From Acidovorax sp. YS12 (lineage in GTDB: Bacteria > Pseudomonadota > Gammaproteobacteria > Burkholderiales > Burkholderiaceae_C): 64,000 bases of DNA. The position numbers and the translations under genes were made by a program. This document shows positions 8,471-16,580 of this stretch, in pieces; position 1 is the first letter of the stretch; each line of letters opens with the position of its first letter. The notes beneath the pieces were generated by a model that worked only from the letters and a program-made list of their open reading frames with translations, did no database searches and was not told where the DNA came from. Location: NCBI GenBank assembly GCA_021496925.1, contig CP053915.1, forward strand, positions 3,623,501-3,687,500, read 5' to 3'.

Positions 8471-10372
8471 ATGAACGGAATCTCCTCCATCGCCGATGTG
8501 CTTGCTCTCGAAGCCGCCCCCGCTCCACGGCTGCCCGGCAGTACCTATGAGCTGATCGGCGCTGCTGCCCAGCGGCATCCCGATGCACCTGCACTCTCTT
8601 TCTTCCAACGCATCGAAGACCATGCGAAGCCACAGGTCTGGTCCTACCAGGCGCTGTTCTCGCACATCACGGCGACCGCCAATTTCCTGCATGAACTCGG
8701 CGTTCGCAGCGGCGACGTGGTTGCCTTCGTGCTCCCCAACCTGCCGCAAACCCACCTCGCGATCTGGGGCGGGCAGGCGGCTGGCATCGCCTTTGCGATC
8801 AACCCCATGCTGGAGCCTTCCGCCATCGCCGATCTGCTGGCAGCAGGCGAAGCCCGCGTGCTGATCACGGTGGCGCCCGTGCCCGGGATGGAACTGTGGG
8901 CCCAATTGCAGCCAGCGCTTGAGCGCGTCGGCAGCTTGCGGCATGTCGTATTGATCGACATGGCCGGGCACGCTCCGGCGGCAGTGCGCCAGGAACTGCA
9001 TGGCGAGTCAGGCGGGTACGAGGTGCACGACTTCGCCCAGGGCCTTGCACGGCAGCCCCAGGATCACCTGGTCAGCCGCCGAACCATCCAGCCCAGCGAC
9101 CAGTCGTCCTACTTCTGCACGGGCGGCACGACCGGGGCGCCGAAGATCGCCATGCGCACGCACGCCAACGAGGTCTTCAACGCCTGGAGCGTCGGCCAGT
9201 TCATTGGCGATGGCATTGCGCAGGGCAAGACGCTCTTTTGCGGCCTGCCGCTGTTCCACGTCAATGCAGTGCTGGTGACCGGCCTGCTGCCGTTTCTGCG
9301 TGGCGCCCATGTGATTCTCGGCACGCCTTCAGGGTACCGAGGCGCGGGTGTCATCCAGCGCTTCTGGGAGTTGGTGGAGCACCACCGCATCAACTTCTTC
9401 AGTGCTGTTCCGACGGTCTATGCAGCACTCATGCAGCAACCGATGCAGGGGCATGACCTGCGCTCGCTGGAGTACGGCCTGTGCGGCGCTGCGCCCCTGC
9501 CGCAGGAGCTGATGCGATCGTTCCAGGATTCAACGGGCCTGAAAATCCTCGAAGGCTACGGCCTGACTGAGGGAACCTGCGTCAGCACCTGCAACCCCCC
9601 GCTGGGCGAGCGGCGCGTGGGCTCCATCGGCCTGCGCCTGCCGCTGCAGGCCATGAAAGCGGTCGTGCTGGATGAGTCTGGCGCCTATGTGCGCGACTGT
9701 GCGGTGGGCGAGCCTGGCGTGCTCGTGATCAGCGGCCCCAACGTGTTTGCCGGCTATCGCGATGAATGCCAGAACGCCGGCCTGTGGCTGGAGCTGGGCG
9801 ACGGCCGTCGCTGGCTGAACACTGGTGATCTGGGCCTGCAGGATGCGCAAGGCTACTTCTATCTCACGGGCCGGAAAAAGGAACTCATCATCCGGGGCGG
9901 CCACAACATCGACCCCGCCAGCATTGAAGAGCCGCTGCACCGGCATCCGGCCGTGCAGCTCGTGGCAGCGGTGGGCCGACCCGACGTCTACGTCGGAGAA
10001 CTGCCGGTCGCCTATGTTCAGCTGCGGCCTGGCATGGCGGTGACTGAAGATGAGCTGATGTCTTTTGCGCGCGAATACATCGGTGAGCGTGCGGCGATGC
10101 CGAAGGCGATCCGGCTCGTCGCGGCCTTGCCTTTGACTGGGGTGGGCAAGATATTCAAGCCCGACCTCAAGCAGCGCGAGACCCTGGACGCCCTTGGCGC
10201 GGCGCTGAACGAGGCAGGGATACCGATCTTCCGCCTTGGGGTTGCCAATGACCCACGCCTCGGAACCTGTGTGGAGGCCATCGTGGGGGAGGAGCGCTTT
10301 ATCGACCGTGCGCGGGACGTTCTTGGCCAGTTTCCATTCCGTTTCGAGGTTTCATCGACAGGGCGTGCGTAG
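8471..10372 (+). CDS. Acyl-CoA synthetase / AMP-dependent ligase
   Basis: A 633-residue adenylate-forming enzyme (ANL superfamily) that makes acyl-CoA from a carboxylic acid, ATP and CoA. The phosphate-binding loop is FCTGGTTGAPKIAMRTH near residue 218. The A5 motif is EGYGLTEGT, the A7 motif is NTGDLGLQDAQGYFYLTGR, and the A8 hinge is KKELIIRGGHNIDP. The A10 lysine is in LTGVGKIFKPDLK. The tail after A10 is about 70 residues longer than in typical fatty-acyl-CoA ligases. It is the last gene of the catabolic block. It may activate the side-chain acid released by ring cleavage for beta-oxidation, or activate an aromatic acid at the start; the gene order favours the first. Confidence 0.85.
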   Translation: MNGISSIADVLALEAAPAPRLPGSTYELIGAAAQRHPDAPALSFFQRIEDHAKPQVWSYQALFSHITATANFLHELGVRSGDVVAFVLPNLPQTHLAIWGGQAAGIAFAINPMLEPSAIADLLAAGEARVLITVAPVPGMELWAQLQPALERVGSLRHVVLIDMAGHAPAAVRQELHGESGGYEVHDFAQGLARQPQDHLVSRRTIQPSDQSSYFCTGGTTGAPKIAMRTHANEVFNAWSVGQFIGDGIAQGKTLFCGLPLFHVNAVLVTGLLPFLRGAHVILGTPSGYRGAGVIQRFWELVEHHRINFFSAVPTVYAALMQQPMQGHDLRSLEYGLCGAAPLPQELMRSFQDSTGLKILEGYGLTEGTCVSTCNPPLGERRVGSIGLRLPLQAMKAVVLDESGAYVRDCAVGEPGVLVISGPNVFAGYRDECQNAGLWLELGDGRRWLNTGDLGLQDAQGYFYLTGRKKELIIRGGHNIDPASIEEPLHRHPAVQLVAAVGRPDVYVGELPVAYVQLRPGMAVTEDELMSFAREYIGERAAMPKAIRLVAALPLTGVGKIFKPDLKQRETLDALGAALNEAGIPIFRLGVANDPRLGTCVEAIVGEERFIDRARDVLGQFPFRFEVSSTGRA

Positions 10373-10424
10373 GCATCCGTGCCCATGGCCGGTGCAGGCC
10401 TCGGCATGCGCCTGAACAGGGGGG

Positions 10425-12350
10425 TCAGAACTGCGCCACCCCGTTGAGCTCGTAGGCATTGGGCTTGCCGCTGCCGCGCTCTGCGATCAGGCGGCCGATG
10501 TGCTGGCACGCCACCAGGTCGAAAAACGCCGTGGCGTGGCCTGCCGCCATGAAGCGGCGCGCGAACGCCTGCTCGAAATGGCCCGCGCCCTCGTCGAAGG
10601 CGCCCAGCGCCTGCAGCTTGCGCGCGTCCATCAGCGAGGGCTGCAGGGAGAAATGCGGCCACCACATGTTGCTGCGCGCGCCCTGCGGCTGGCGTGCGAA
10701 GAACGCGGCGTGCCCCTCGGGCGGCACATGCTCGTGCAGCACGTAGCGCTGGCCCGTGGCCGGGTGTTTGCGCGCCAGACCGCCGGCCAGGGTGCGGTCG
10801 GGCAGGGTTTCGGCGTAATTGCGGTTGAACAGCACCTGGGCCACGCCCGGCTCGGCCTGCAGGATGCCGATGGCGCGGCCGACGTAGGGCAAGGGGGCGA
10901 GGAATTCCCAATCGTCCTCCAGGTGCAGCCAGTAGGGCGTCTGCACGGCGTCGCGCAGCAGGTTCATGCTGCGCGCGTGGCCCTTGTCCTGCGGTCCCTT
11001 GAAAATGAAATCGAAGAACGGGTAGCGCTGCCGCATGCGCGCGCGGTCGGCCTCGCTGGAGTTGTCGTCCACGCACACGAAGCGCTGGATGCGGTGCAGG
11101 TCCTGGCAGCAGTTCAGGAACGAATCCATGGTGCGCTCGAACAGGTCGAGCCGCTTGCAGGTGGTGACGGTGAGTGTCGCCTCGCCCGTGGCCTCACCCT
11201 CGGCAGGGCCCGCCTGACGCCTTGCCGCCAACTGCTGCACGATGCCGGCGGGGTACTGCGTGGTGCGTGCCGCCACGGCGGGCGCGGCGAAGTCACGGTT
11301 GGCCTCCACGCGCGCGCGTTCGCCCTCGGGCAGCAGGTCGCCGTCGAGCAACTGCATGCACAGCCGGAAGCTCTCCAGATGGTCGCCCAGCCAGTAGGCG
11401 GCGATGGCAGCCTCGTCCAGCGCGCCCCAGCGGTACGCGCCCTCGTCCATGAACAGAATGTCGGCGGGCCGGGGCAGGCCCACGGCCGCGCGCGCGTAGA
11501 GCTGGGCCATGGCCCACTCCTGGCGCTGGTTGTGCCAGCGCGCCAGCGCCACCAGCGGCTCGGCGCGCGCGGGGCGGTATTGGTAGGCAGCCAGGTAGGC
11601 GGCCTGCACCTCGGCCGCGGGGTGCTGCAGGCGCTCGGCCAGCACGGCGGCCTGGTAGAGCGCATACCACACCTCCTCGGCCCAGCCGCCCATGGCCGCG
11701 CGTGCCAGGTAAGCCTGGCGGGCCTTTTCGGGCTCGCCCGCATCGCGCCAGCTTTGCGCCAGGTAGAAGGCGTAGCGCGCGTTGCCGGGTTCCTGGCGCA
11801 GCGCGTCTTCCAGCAGGGCGGCGTCCTTGCGGAACGTCAGCGGGTCGCGGCTGCGCGCACCCTCGTGGCGCCGCTCCACCCAGGGGCCGTCCAGCGTTTC
11901 GATGGTGTGGGGCGCGTCGGTGGCCAGGTATTCGTGCAGCACCCCCACCCAGCGCCAGGGCAGCGCGTCGCGCACCAGCAGGCACTGCCGGTAGCGCGTG
12001 CCGCTGCTGTCCACCTGCAGGTGGTAGGCCGGGGCAGCGAGGGCGGGCCAGGCCCAGCCGGGGGGCGCGTGGAAGAGGTTGTCTGCATCCATCACCAGCA
12101 CGTAGTCCGCCCGGCCGCGGGCCAGCGCCAGTGCCTCGCTGCGGTTGTGGCCGAAGTCGCGCCAGGGGCGTTCGTGCAGCGCGCCGGGCACATCCGCCAT
12201 GAAGCGGCGGATGATGTCCTGCGTGCCATCGGTGGAGCCCGTGTCCACGATGACCCAATGGGTGACGAAGGGCTTGACCGAGGCGAGGCAGCGTTCGATG
12301 ACGCTGGCCTCGTCCTTGACGATCATGTTCAGGCAGATGGACTGCGGCAT
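10425..12350 (-). CDS. Two-domain glycosyltransferase family 2 protein with TPR-like middle
   Basis: A 641-residue cytoplasmic protein with two GT-A domains. The first (residues about 1-200) shows LNMIVKDEASVIERCLAS, the nucleotide-sugar motif VDTGSTDGTQD and the metal motif VMDADN. The middle (about 200-370) consists of helical repeats such as NARYAFYLAQSWRDAGEPEK, resembling TPRs. The second GT domain (from about 400) has LTVTTCKRLDLFERTMDSF, VDDNSSEADR and LEDDWEF. The frame runs open far upstream, but the ATG at 12350 gives the canonical GT N terminus. It lies downstream of a Thr-rich collagen-like protein gene on the same strand, which may be its acceptor. The sugar and acceptor are unproven. 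Confidence 0.8.
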   Translation of the reverse strand: MPQSICLNMIVKDEASVIERCLASVKPFVTHWVIVDTGSTDGTQDIIRRFMADVPGALHERPWRDFGHNRSEALALARGRADYVLVMDADNLFHAPPGWAWPALAAPAYHLQVDSSGTRYRQCLLVRDALPWRWVGVLHEYLATDAPHTIETLDGPWVERRHEGARSRDPLTFRKDAALLEDALRQEPGNARYAFYLAQSWRDAGEPEKARQAYLARAAMGGWAEEVWYALYQAAVLAERLQHPAAEVQAAYLAAYQYRPARAEPLVALARWHNQRQEWAMAQLYARAAVGLPRPADILFMDEGAYRWGALDEAAIAAYWLGDHLESFRLCMQLLDGDLLPEGERARVEANRDFAAPAVAARTTQYPAGIVQQLAARRQAGPAEGEATGEATLTVTTCKRLDLFERTMDSFLNCCQDLHRIQRFVCVDDNSSEADRARMRQRYPFFDFIFKGPQDKGHARSMNLLRDAVQTPYWLHLEDDWEFLAPLPYVGRAIGILQAEPGVAQVLFNRNYAETLPDRTLAGGLARKHPATGQRYVLHEHVPPEGHAAFFARQPQGARSNMWWPHFSLQPSLMDARKLQALGAFDEGAGHFEQAFARRFMAAGHATAFFDLVACQHIGRLIAERGSGKPNAYELNGVAQF

Positions 12351-12385
12351 GGCGCCTGGGGTGGCGGGCCGACGTCTGCCATGCA

Positions 12386-13411
12386 TCATGGGGCGCAGAT
12401 GGCCTGTGCCGTTATTGTGGGAGCTACTCCTGGATCCATGTAGTAGTCGCAAGCCCATTTGTTGGCGCTGGAGCGATAGCCGCCAAAGAATGAGCTGTTT
12501 GTAGGGTCGCTGATCCTGCATCCCCCACCGATGGCGATTTTTGGGGCGCAGTCGGCCTCGACAGTCGATACCAAACCTGCACCGGCAACTAGCACGGGAT
12601 TTTCGGCAATCGAGATAGACCCGATGCCCCCAGTGGGCCCGATTGGCCCGGTATCTCCCATGGGGCCTGTGGGGCCCGTAGGCCCGGCGCTGCCCGTAGG
12701 GCCTACAAATCCCAGCAGGCCTTGCGGGCCTTGCGGGCCTTCGGCCCCGGTGGCCCCGGTGGCCCCGGTGGCCCCGGTGGCTCCAACCGCGCCCGCTGCT
12801 CCGGTCGGGCCGATCAGGCTCACGCTGCTTCCAGGCCAGGTGCCCGCTGCCTTGGGTCCATAGACGGCGGTTGCCGCACTGTCGAAGTAGAAGTCGCCAT
12901 CCTGGCCCTGTGCGTTGCTGGGCGCGCCGCTGCCGGTCAGCATGCCAGCACCCGTCGGCCCGATTGGGCCGGTTGGGCCCGCCGGACCTGTGGGGCCCGC
13001 GGCGCCGGTAGCGCCAACCCCTGCAGGCCCGGTTGCGCCCATTGCGCCCGGTATCCCTTGTACGCCCTGTATGCCCTGTGGCCCTGTTGGTCCGGCCGGC
13101 CCGGTGGGGCCGCCTGGTCCTGTGGGCCCGGTTGCGCCCTGTGCGCTTGCGCTGCAGGGGCCGAGCTGGCCGGTGCCCGCGTCGAAGCAGGCGGCCGTGC
13201 CCTGGGGCGCAGCGCTGCCCAGCGCGGGCACCAGCACCGTGCCGCTGTCGGTCACGCGCAGGCGGTTGGTGCTGTCGGCGGCATCGCGCACGGCAAAGCC
13301 GCCGCTGGCGGGCGGCACGACGGTGACGTCGGCGGCCATGCCGGTGTGGGACAGGGCGCCCAGGCACAAGGCCATGAGCAGCCGCGAGGGCGTGGTGGTG
13401 GGGGAGTGCAT
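12386..13411 (-). CDS. Secreted collagen-like (Gly-X-Thr/Pro repeat) protein
   Basis: A 341-residue exported protein. A signal peptide (hydrophobic RLLMALCLGALSHTGMAA) ends near residue 27. Two collagen-like G-X-Y blocks follow, about residues 92-156 and 201-264, with triplets such as GPT, GPA, GAT and GPQ. They are separated by a 45-residue segment with GDFYFDSAATAVYGPKAAGTW, a spacer I know from other bacterial collagen-like proteins. A Cys-containing C-terminal domain (Cys288, 298, 321, 339) may trimerise or bind. Bacterial collagen-like proteins form extracellular triple-helical stalks; the many Thr in the Y position resemble the O-glycosylated GPT triplets of Bacillus BclA. GGAG at 13419-13422 supports the start. 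Confidence 0.85.
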   Translation of the reverse strand: MHSPTTTPSRLLMALCLGALSHTGMAADVTVVPPASGGFAVRDAADSTNRLRVTDSGTVLVPALGSAAPQGTAACFDAGTGQLGPCSASAQGATGPTGPGGPTGPAGPTGPQGIQGVQGIPGAMGATGPAGVGATGAAGPTGPAGPTGPIGPTGAGMLTGSGAPSNAQGQDGDFYFDSAATAVYGPKAAGTWPGSSVSLIGPTGAAGAVGATGATGATGATGAEGPQGPQGLLGFVGPTGSAGPTGPTGPMGDTGPIGPTGGIGSISIAENPVLVAGAGLVSTVEADCAPKIAIGGGCRISDPTNSSFFGGYRSSANKWACDYYMDPGVAPTITAQAICAP

Positions 13412-13482
13412 GGAGGGTTCTCCGCGGTGCTGAAAGAGAAAAGGAAAGGAACGGAAGCCGGGTGGCGTGGGCCGGTGTGCAA

Positions 13483-13532
13483 TGGTTTTGATAGCTGCTG
13501 GCGCTTGATTGGCAAGGGCTGGAGGCCCAAAA
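13483..13532 (+). repeat. Dispersed intergenic repeat, copy 1
   Basis: This copy has the core ATAGCTGCTGGCGCTTGATT followed by a run ending in CCCAAAA. It lies between the IPTL-CTERM gene and the collagen-like gene. It is one of seven related copies in this window. Confidence 0.7.
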
Positions 13533-13536
13533 CCCT

Positions 13537-14241
13537 TCAAACCTGGCGCCGCCGCGCGTTGCGCAGGCCCAGGGCGGCAGCCAGCAGTGACAGCAGCGCC
13601 AGGCCCCATTGCGACAGCGTGGGAATGCGGGCGGGCGTGCTGGGCGGCGCGGGCGGTACAGGGCCGAGCTGCACGTTGCCACCCACGGTGGCGTTGGATC
13701 GAACGACCTGGGCGCCCGGCCCGAGGTTGACGACGGCGGTGCCGCCGCCGGAAGATTGCAGCGTGATGGGATTGCCCGGCGCGCCTTGCAGTGTCAGCGT
13801 GCCGTTGACGGTGATGTTGCTGCCTTGGGGCAGCACAAAGGTGCGGCCGCTGTTGCTGCGCAGCGTGAGGTTGTTGAAGACGGTCTGGCCCGAGAGGGTG
13901 ATGGGGCCTGTGGCGCAACCATCGTCGAAAATGACGGACCCGCTGCCTGCAACGAAGGTGCCCGCGTTGGACCAATTGCCGCTGACATGAATGGTGCTTG
14001 CTCCACCGTTCACGCCACCGCCGGATTGGATCAACACCCCTCCCGCGTCGTTGACCGTGCTGGCGGTGAGGTCGAAACTGCCGGATACATCAAGCCTGAC
14101 GCAGGCCAGATTGAGGGAACTGCCGGGCGGCGCATTCATGCTGGCGCCGGTGGGGACGGTGAATTGCGCCCAGGTGGCGGGGGCTGCCGATGCCATCAGG
14201 GCGGCTACGGCTGCGGCCCTTGCTGTGTGCGTGAAGTCCAT
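13537..14241 (-). CDS. Exported beta-rich protein with IPTL-CTERM sorting tail
   Basis: A 234-residue protein of unknown function. A signal peptide (residues 1-25, ending ATWA|Q) is followed by a Gly/Thr/Asn-rich beta-type region, with repeats such as GTFVAGSGSVIFDD and NLTLRSNSGRTFVLPQGS, suggesting a beta-helix or autotransporter-like fold. The C terminus is IPTLSQWGLALLSLLAAALG followed by a basic cluster RNARRR. This is the IPTL-CTERM signature: motif, membrane helix, positive tail, known mainly from betaproteobacteria and thought to be a surface-sorting signal. The start at 14241 has GAGGGA about six bases upstream. It precedes the collagen-like and glycosyltransferase genes on the same strand. 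Confidence 0.82.
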   Translation of the reverse strand: MDFTHTARAAAVAALMASAAPATWAQFTVPTGASMNAPPGSSLNLACVRLDVSGSFDLTASTVNDAGGVLIQSGGGVNGGASTIHVSGNWSNAGTFVAGSGSVIFDDGCATGPITLSGQTVFNNLTLRSNSGRTFVLPQGSNITVNGTLTLQGAPGNPITLQSSGGGTAVVNLGPGAQVVRSNATVGGNVQLGPVPPAPPSTPARIPTLSQWGLALLSLLAAALGLRNARRRQV

Positions 14242-14360
14242 TGTGGTTCCCTCGTTGGAGGGTGGTTTTTACAATGGTTGACATTCTTTGCATAGCGCAA
14301 AGTGCGCATCGTTGCTATGGCGCCAATCAAATGATGGGCGCGGGCGTGCCGCCCGGGCGG

Positions 14361-15176
14361 CTACAGCGCCAGCGCGTAGCCGATGGTGATGGGCGCGTGG
14401 TCCGAGAACTTCTGGCTTTTGTAGATGGCCTCGGTGCGCGCCAGCCGGGCCAGCGCCGGGGTGGCCAGGTGGTAGTCCAGGCGCCACCCCACGTTGTTGG
14501 CGTAGGCCTGGCCGCGGTTGCTCCACCACGTGTAGCAGGCGTCGGTGGTGGTGGGCTGGAGCTGGCGGTAAACGTCCACCATGCCGCCGTCTGGCGCATT
14601 GTTGTCTAACAACTTTGTCATCCAGGCCCGCTCTTCGGGCAGGAAACCGCTGTTTTTCTGGTTGCCGCGCCAGTTCTTCAGGTCGATCTGCTGGTGCGCG
14701 ATGTTGATGTCGCCGCACAGGATGAATTCGCGCTCGGCCTTCAGGCGCATCAGGTGCGGGTGGATGGCGTCGAGGAAGCGGTACTTGGCCTGCTGGCGTT
14801 CCTCGCCCGAGCTGCCGCTGGGAAAGTAGGCGCTGATGAGCGAGAGCTTGCGCGCGGGGGTGTCGAAGCGCAGTTCCACGTAGCGGCCCTCGGCGTCGAA
14901 TTCGGCGGGGCCAAAGCCCGTGAGCACGTCGCTGGGCAGGTGGCGCGTGTAGATGCCGACGCCGGAGTAGCCCTTCTTCTCGGCGAAGTGGAAGTGCCCG
15001 GCCAGGCCGGCCAGTTCCTCGAAGCGGCCCGCCATGTCGGCGGCCTGGGCCTTGATTTCCTGCACGCAAATACAATCGGGCCGCTCGGCAGCCACCCAGT
15101 CGTGCAGGCCTTTGCTGGTGGCGGAACGGATGCCGTTGAGATTGAGGCTGGTTAACTTGAACAAGGAATTTCCCAT
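14361..15176 (-). CDS. xth: Exodeoxyribonuclease III
   Basis: A 271-residue endonuclease/exonuclease/phosphatase-fold enzyme that nicks DNA at abasic sites and removes 3'-blocking groups in base excision repair. Visible family motifs are LNLNGIRSA, the metal-binding Glu in CVQEIKAQ, SAYFPSGSSGEER, CGDINIAHQQIDLKN, RLDYHLAT and the C-terminal SDHAPITIGY with the catalytic Asp-His. The ATG at 15176 overlaps the divergent pyrE ATG by two bases and has no obvious ribosome binding site; a TTG four codons in (15164) with GGGA just upstream is a possible alternative start. Confidence 0.92.
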   Translation of the reverse strand: MGNSLFKLTSLNLNGIRSATSKGLHDWVAAERPDCICVQEIKAQAADMAGRFEELAGLAGHFHFAEKKGYSGVGIYTRHLPSDVLTGFGPAEFDAEGRYVELRFDTPARKLSLISAYFPSGSSGEERQQAKYRFLDAIHPHLMRLKAEREFILCGDINIAHQQIDLKNWRGNQKNSGFLPEERAWMTKLLDNNAPDGGMVDVYRQLQPTTTDACYTWWSNRGQAYANNVGWRLDYHLATPALARLARTEAIYKSQKFSDHAPITIGYALAL

Positions 15177-15876
15177 GGTGGATGTTGGTGCGCAGACCCC
15201 GGAGCAGGCCCGTCTGGCGCAGGAGTTCGTGCGGTTCGCGGTCGAGTCCGGCGTGCTGCGGTTCGGGGAGTTCAAGACCAAGGCCGGGCGCATGAGCCCG
15301 TACTTCTTCAACGCCGGGCTGTTCGACGACGGCGCCAAGATGGGCCGGCTGGCGCAATTCTATGCACAAGCCATCGTCGCCAGCGGCATCGAATTCGACA
15401 TGGTTTTCGGCCCCGCGTACAAGGGCATTCCGCTCGCGGCCACGGTGGCCGTGGAGCTGGCGCGGCTGGGGCGCAACGTGCCTTTCGCCTACAACCGCAA
15501 GGAGGCCAAGGACCACGGCGAGGGGGGCACGCTGGTGGGCGCGCCGCTGCGCGGGCGCGTGCTCATCGTGGACGATGTGATGAGCGCCGGCACGGCGGCG
15601 CGCGAGTCGATCGCGCTGATCCGCGCCGCCGGCGCCACGCCCCACGCCGTGGCGATTGCGCTGGACCGCCAGGAGATGGCCACGGAGAATGGTCAGGACG
15701 TGGCGTACAGTGCCGTGCAGTACGTGCGCGGCCAGCTCGGCATGCAGGTTTGCGCGATTGCCAAGCTGGCCGATTTGTTGCTTTACTTGGAGGCCAGCGG
15801 GGGCGATGCCATGCAGGCCCACCATGGGCGCGTGCTGGCCTACCGCCAGCGCTACGGAGTAGACGGAGGGACATGA
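15175..15876 (+). CDS. pyrE: Orotate phosphoribosyltransferase
   Basis: A 233-residue enzyme that converts orotate and PRPP to orotidine 5'-phosphate in pyrimidine synthesis. FNAGLFDDG and FGPAYKGIPLAA mark the substrate side. The flexible loop is YNRKEAKDHGEGGTLVG, and the PRPP-binding motif is VLIVDDVMSAGTA. AAGGA seven bases before the ATG at 15175 supports this start. The N terminus is divergent from xth with the two start codons overlapping, so the pyrE promoter must lie inside xth. A DUF4124-type gene follows after one base. Confidence 0.93.
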   Translation: MVDVGAQTPEQARLAQEFVRFAVESGVLRFGEFKTKAGRMSPYFFNAGLFDDGAKMGRLAQFYAQAIVASGIEFDMVFGPAYKGIPLAATVAVELARLGRNVPFAYNRKEAKDHGEGGTLVGAPLRGRVLIVDDVMSAGTAARESIALIRAAGATPHAVAIALDRQEMATENGQDVAYSAVQYVRGQLGMQVCAIAKLADLLLYLEASGGDAMQAHHGRVLAYRQRYGVDGGT

Positions 15877-15877
15877 T

Positions 15878-16564
15878 TTGACACAGGCGGCACGCATCAT
15901 TGCAGTGGGGCTCTGGCTGGCCAGCCTGGGCATGGGGGCGCAGGCGCAGAAGGCGGCGCCGGCCGGCCCTTCCAGTATCTACAGTTGCATCGATGCCAGC
16001 GGCCGCCGCATCACGGCCGACCGCCCGATTCCCGAGTGCGCCGACCGCGAGCAGCGCGTGCTCAGCCCCTCGGGCATGGTGCGCGAGCGCCTCGGGCCGG
16101 TGCTGACCGACCAGGAGCGCAGCGCGCGCGAGGCGCAGCGCCGCAAGGAGGCCGAGGAAAACGCCCGCGTGGCCGAGGAGCGCCGCCGCGAGCGCGCCCT
16201 GATGGCGCGCTACCCGAACCAGGCCGCGCACGACGCCGAGCGCACCGCCGCGCTGGAGCAGGTGGACCAGCTCACGGCCGTGGCCGAGAAGCGCATGGTG
16301 GAGCTGCAGGTGCAGCGCAAGAAGTTCGACACCGAGATGGAGTTCTACGCGCGCGACCCGAACAAGGCGCCCATGCACCTGCGCCGCGCCGTCGCCGAGA
16401 ACGACGACGCCATGGCCGAGCAGCAGCGCTTCGTGGCCGGGCAGGCGCAGGAAAAGCGCAACGTGCACCAGCGCTTCGACGTTGAGCTGGCACAACTGCG
16501 CAAACTGTGGGCGACGCGCGCCGCGCCGCCGCCGGAGCCGGCGGACGGCACGGGCAAGCCCTAA
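15878..16564 (+). CDS. Exported DUF4124-type protein with long charged helix
   Basis: A 228-residue protein. A signal peptide ends near GAQAQ (residue 24). The segment SIYSCIDASGRRITADRPIPEC is the short 'YkCvD..G...tdrP' pattern of DUF4124 proteins. The rest (about residues 75-215) is Glu/Arg/Ala-rich and probably a long helix or coiled coil in the periplasm. The TTG start at 15878 has GGAGGG seven bases upstream and begins one base after the pyrE stop, so it is probably co-transcribed with pyrE. No function is known to me. Confidence 0.72.
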   Translation: MTQAARIIAVGLWLASLGMGAQAQKAAPAGPSSIYSCIDASGRRITADRPIPECADREQRVLSPSGMVRERLGPVLTDQERSAREAQRRKEAEENARVAEERRRERALMARYPNQAAHDAERTAALEQVDQLTAVAEKRMVELQVQRKKFDTEMEFYARDPNKAPMHLRRAVAENDDAMAEQQRFVAGQAQEKRNVHQRFDVELAQLRKLWATRAAPPPEPADGTGKP

Positions 16565-16580
16565 ACAATCCCCGGATTTT

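Noticed and set aside
12531..12863. Plus-strand collagen-like frame opposite the collagen-like gene
   Set aside because: Gly-Pro repeats read as Gly-Pro-like repeats on the other strand. Only the minus frame has a signal peptide, start site and C-terminal domain.
12720..13140. Regularly repeated short blocks that look like a repeat array
   Set aside because: They are in-frame collagen triplet codons, not CRISPR repeats; there are no uniform repeats with unique spacers.
10425..13682. One 1085-codon minus-strand frame joining the glycosyltransferase with upstream sequence
   Set aside because: The part before 12350 is low-complexity Arg/Pro-rich and runs antiframe to the collagen-like gene. 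The real protein begins at the ATG at 12350.
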